A stretch of DNA of 46,063 bases from Candidatus Moraniibacteriota bacterium (lineage in GTDB: Bacteria; Patescibacteriota; Minisyncoccia; Moranbacterales; UBA2206), in NCBI GenBank assembly GCA_030679995.1, contig JAUXSK010000031.1, forward strand, positions 1 through 46,063. Reading direction: 5' to 3'. A program made the position numbers and the translations under genes. How positions within the stretch are numbered: position 1 is the stretch's first letter; every line of letters starts with the position of its first letter. Positions 45,661-46,063 of this stretch are shown in pieces. The notes beneath the pieces are model-generated. The model did no database searches. It worked only from the letters and a program-made list of their open reading frames with translations, and had not been told where the DNA came from.

Positions 45661-46063
45661 AAACCCCCCCATAAGGGATGGCTATGGGACGAAGCTGGAA
45701 CTTATTTGACAGCAGCACAAATTCTCTGAAATGTTGAGGATTTCTTAAATTTAAGGCAAGATAGGAGTACGAGTTAAACGGCCTAGACCTTGCTTTTTAG
45801 TAGGCACGGTCGGAAACCCTAGACAATGGAAAAGGAGGTGATGAGATATTTTCATAATCAGCAATAATTCGCGGATAGTTTAAAAGACTGTATTATGGTT
45901 CTTGGGTTGACCTAGTGGGGTGCCGCACTGATGGGACAATACAGTTGCCTGTCTGCCTACTAATGAGATTTGCTATCGTTTCTCTATCCAAGAAAGGCCA
46001 AGCTCCTTCTGGATTTCTCAGGAGGCAAACGATGGGAAGATAATCGTATCTTCGGGTATCAAC
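45661..46063. other. Gene-free, highly self-complementary region, possible structured RNA
   Basis: No frame longer than 26 codons is found here. By eye I see several strong pairings: CCCATA/TATGGG (45668-45688), GACC.TGC/GCA.GGTC (45786-45811), ACTGTATT/AATACAGT (45887-45894 with 45938-45945), ATCGTTT/AAACGAT (45975-45981 with 46027-46033) enclosing CTCCT/AGGAG, and AAGATA/TATCTT (46037-46052). Nothing matches RNase P, tmRNA, SRP RNA or rRNA as I know them. The strand is unclear, and the element may continue past the window. Confidence 0.45.

Noticed and set aside
45827-46063. tmRNA-like GCAAACGAT word and other hints of tmRNA or RNase P
   Set aside because: The 5' and 3' tRNA-like halves of tmRNA and the conserved RNase P cores are absent, and the frame after the word shows no tag-like stop.
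1-46063. CRISPR arrays, rRNA genes, IS elements or integrases
   Set aside because: I saw no regularly spaced direct repeats, no rRNA signatures, and no transposase or recombinase motifs on either strand.

Overview
The window looks like part of the chromosome of a small-genome bacterium of the Patescibacteria (candidate phyla radiation, CPR), probably a Parcubacteria-type lineage. The grounds are compact housekeeping operons mixed with lineage-specific coiled-coil proteins, housekeeping genes that mostly lack a Shine-Dalgarno (SD) sequence, AT-rich inverted elements between operons, and a shortened SMC. TGA is used as a normal stop, which argues against the recoded Gracilibacteria and Absconditabacteria. 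The assignment rests on gene content only, since no rRNA is present.

Layout. 0-4.4 kb: an unusual amidohydrolase, then murD-murI (peptidoglycan precursors) and a small membrane protein. 4.4-7.1 kb: tRNA-Ile(GAT) and tRNA-Ala(TGC) on the minus strand, then secE-nusG-rplK-rplA behind a strong promoter and a hairpin-rich leader. 7.2-8.7 kb: a membrane-anchored beta-propeller-like protein. 8.7-14.2 kb: a nucleotide cluster of a dNMP-kinase-like protein, thyA, a HIT protein, a dCMP-deaminase fusion, a cytidylyltransferase-like protein, folA, tmk and dut. Together these could make dUMP from dCMP or dUTP, methylate it, recycle folate and phosphorylate dTMP. 14.3-20.4 kb: gatB, a small helical protein, the overlapping miaB-miaA pair and thrS, which carries a candidate ultrashort threonine T-box. 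20.7-25.5 kb: a membrane metallophosphoesterase and dnaE.

25.5-29.8 kb is a different kind of region: isolated single genes with consensus promoters, strong SD sequences and long hairpin terminators. It holds two possible micro-ORFs, a membrane protein, an unusual pyrF, an unknown gene and pyrE. 29.8-32.1 kb returns to housekeeping genes (rnhB, rpmF, nusB, rnc). 32.2-38.4 kb is mostly unknown, lineage-type genes, including two paralogous coiled-coil proteins, one with a DHH-like C-terminal half. 38.5-42.4 kb carries an SMC ATPase with no visible hinge domain, rpsP, and rplJ-rplL behind an L10-leader RNA.

42.5-46.1 kb is again cassette-like: a 38-residue micro-ORF behind an attenuated leader, a secreted protein, a small Cys-rich protein, an unknown protein, an HExxH protein, and about 400 nt of gene-free, strongly self-complementary sequence that runs off the window.

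The most interesting points are the hinge-less SMC, the paralogous coiled-coil/DHH-like pair with almost identical 5' DNA, the ultrashort T-box, the contrast between SD-less core genes and SD-rich cassette genes with micro-ORFs, and the possible structured RNA at the right end. All readings are by eye; no database search or folding program was used.
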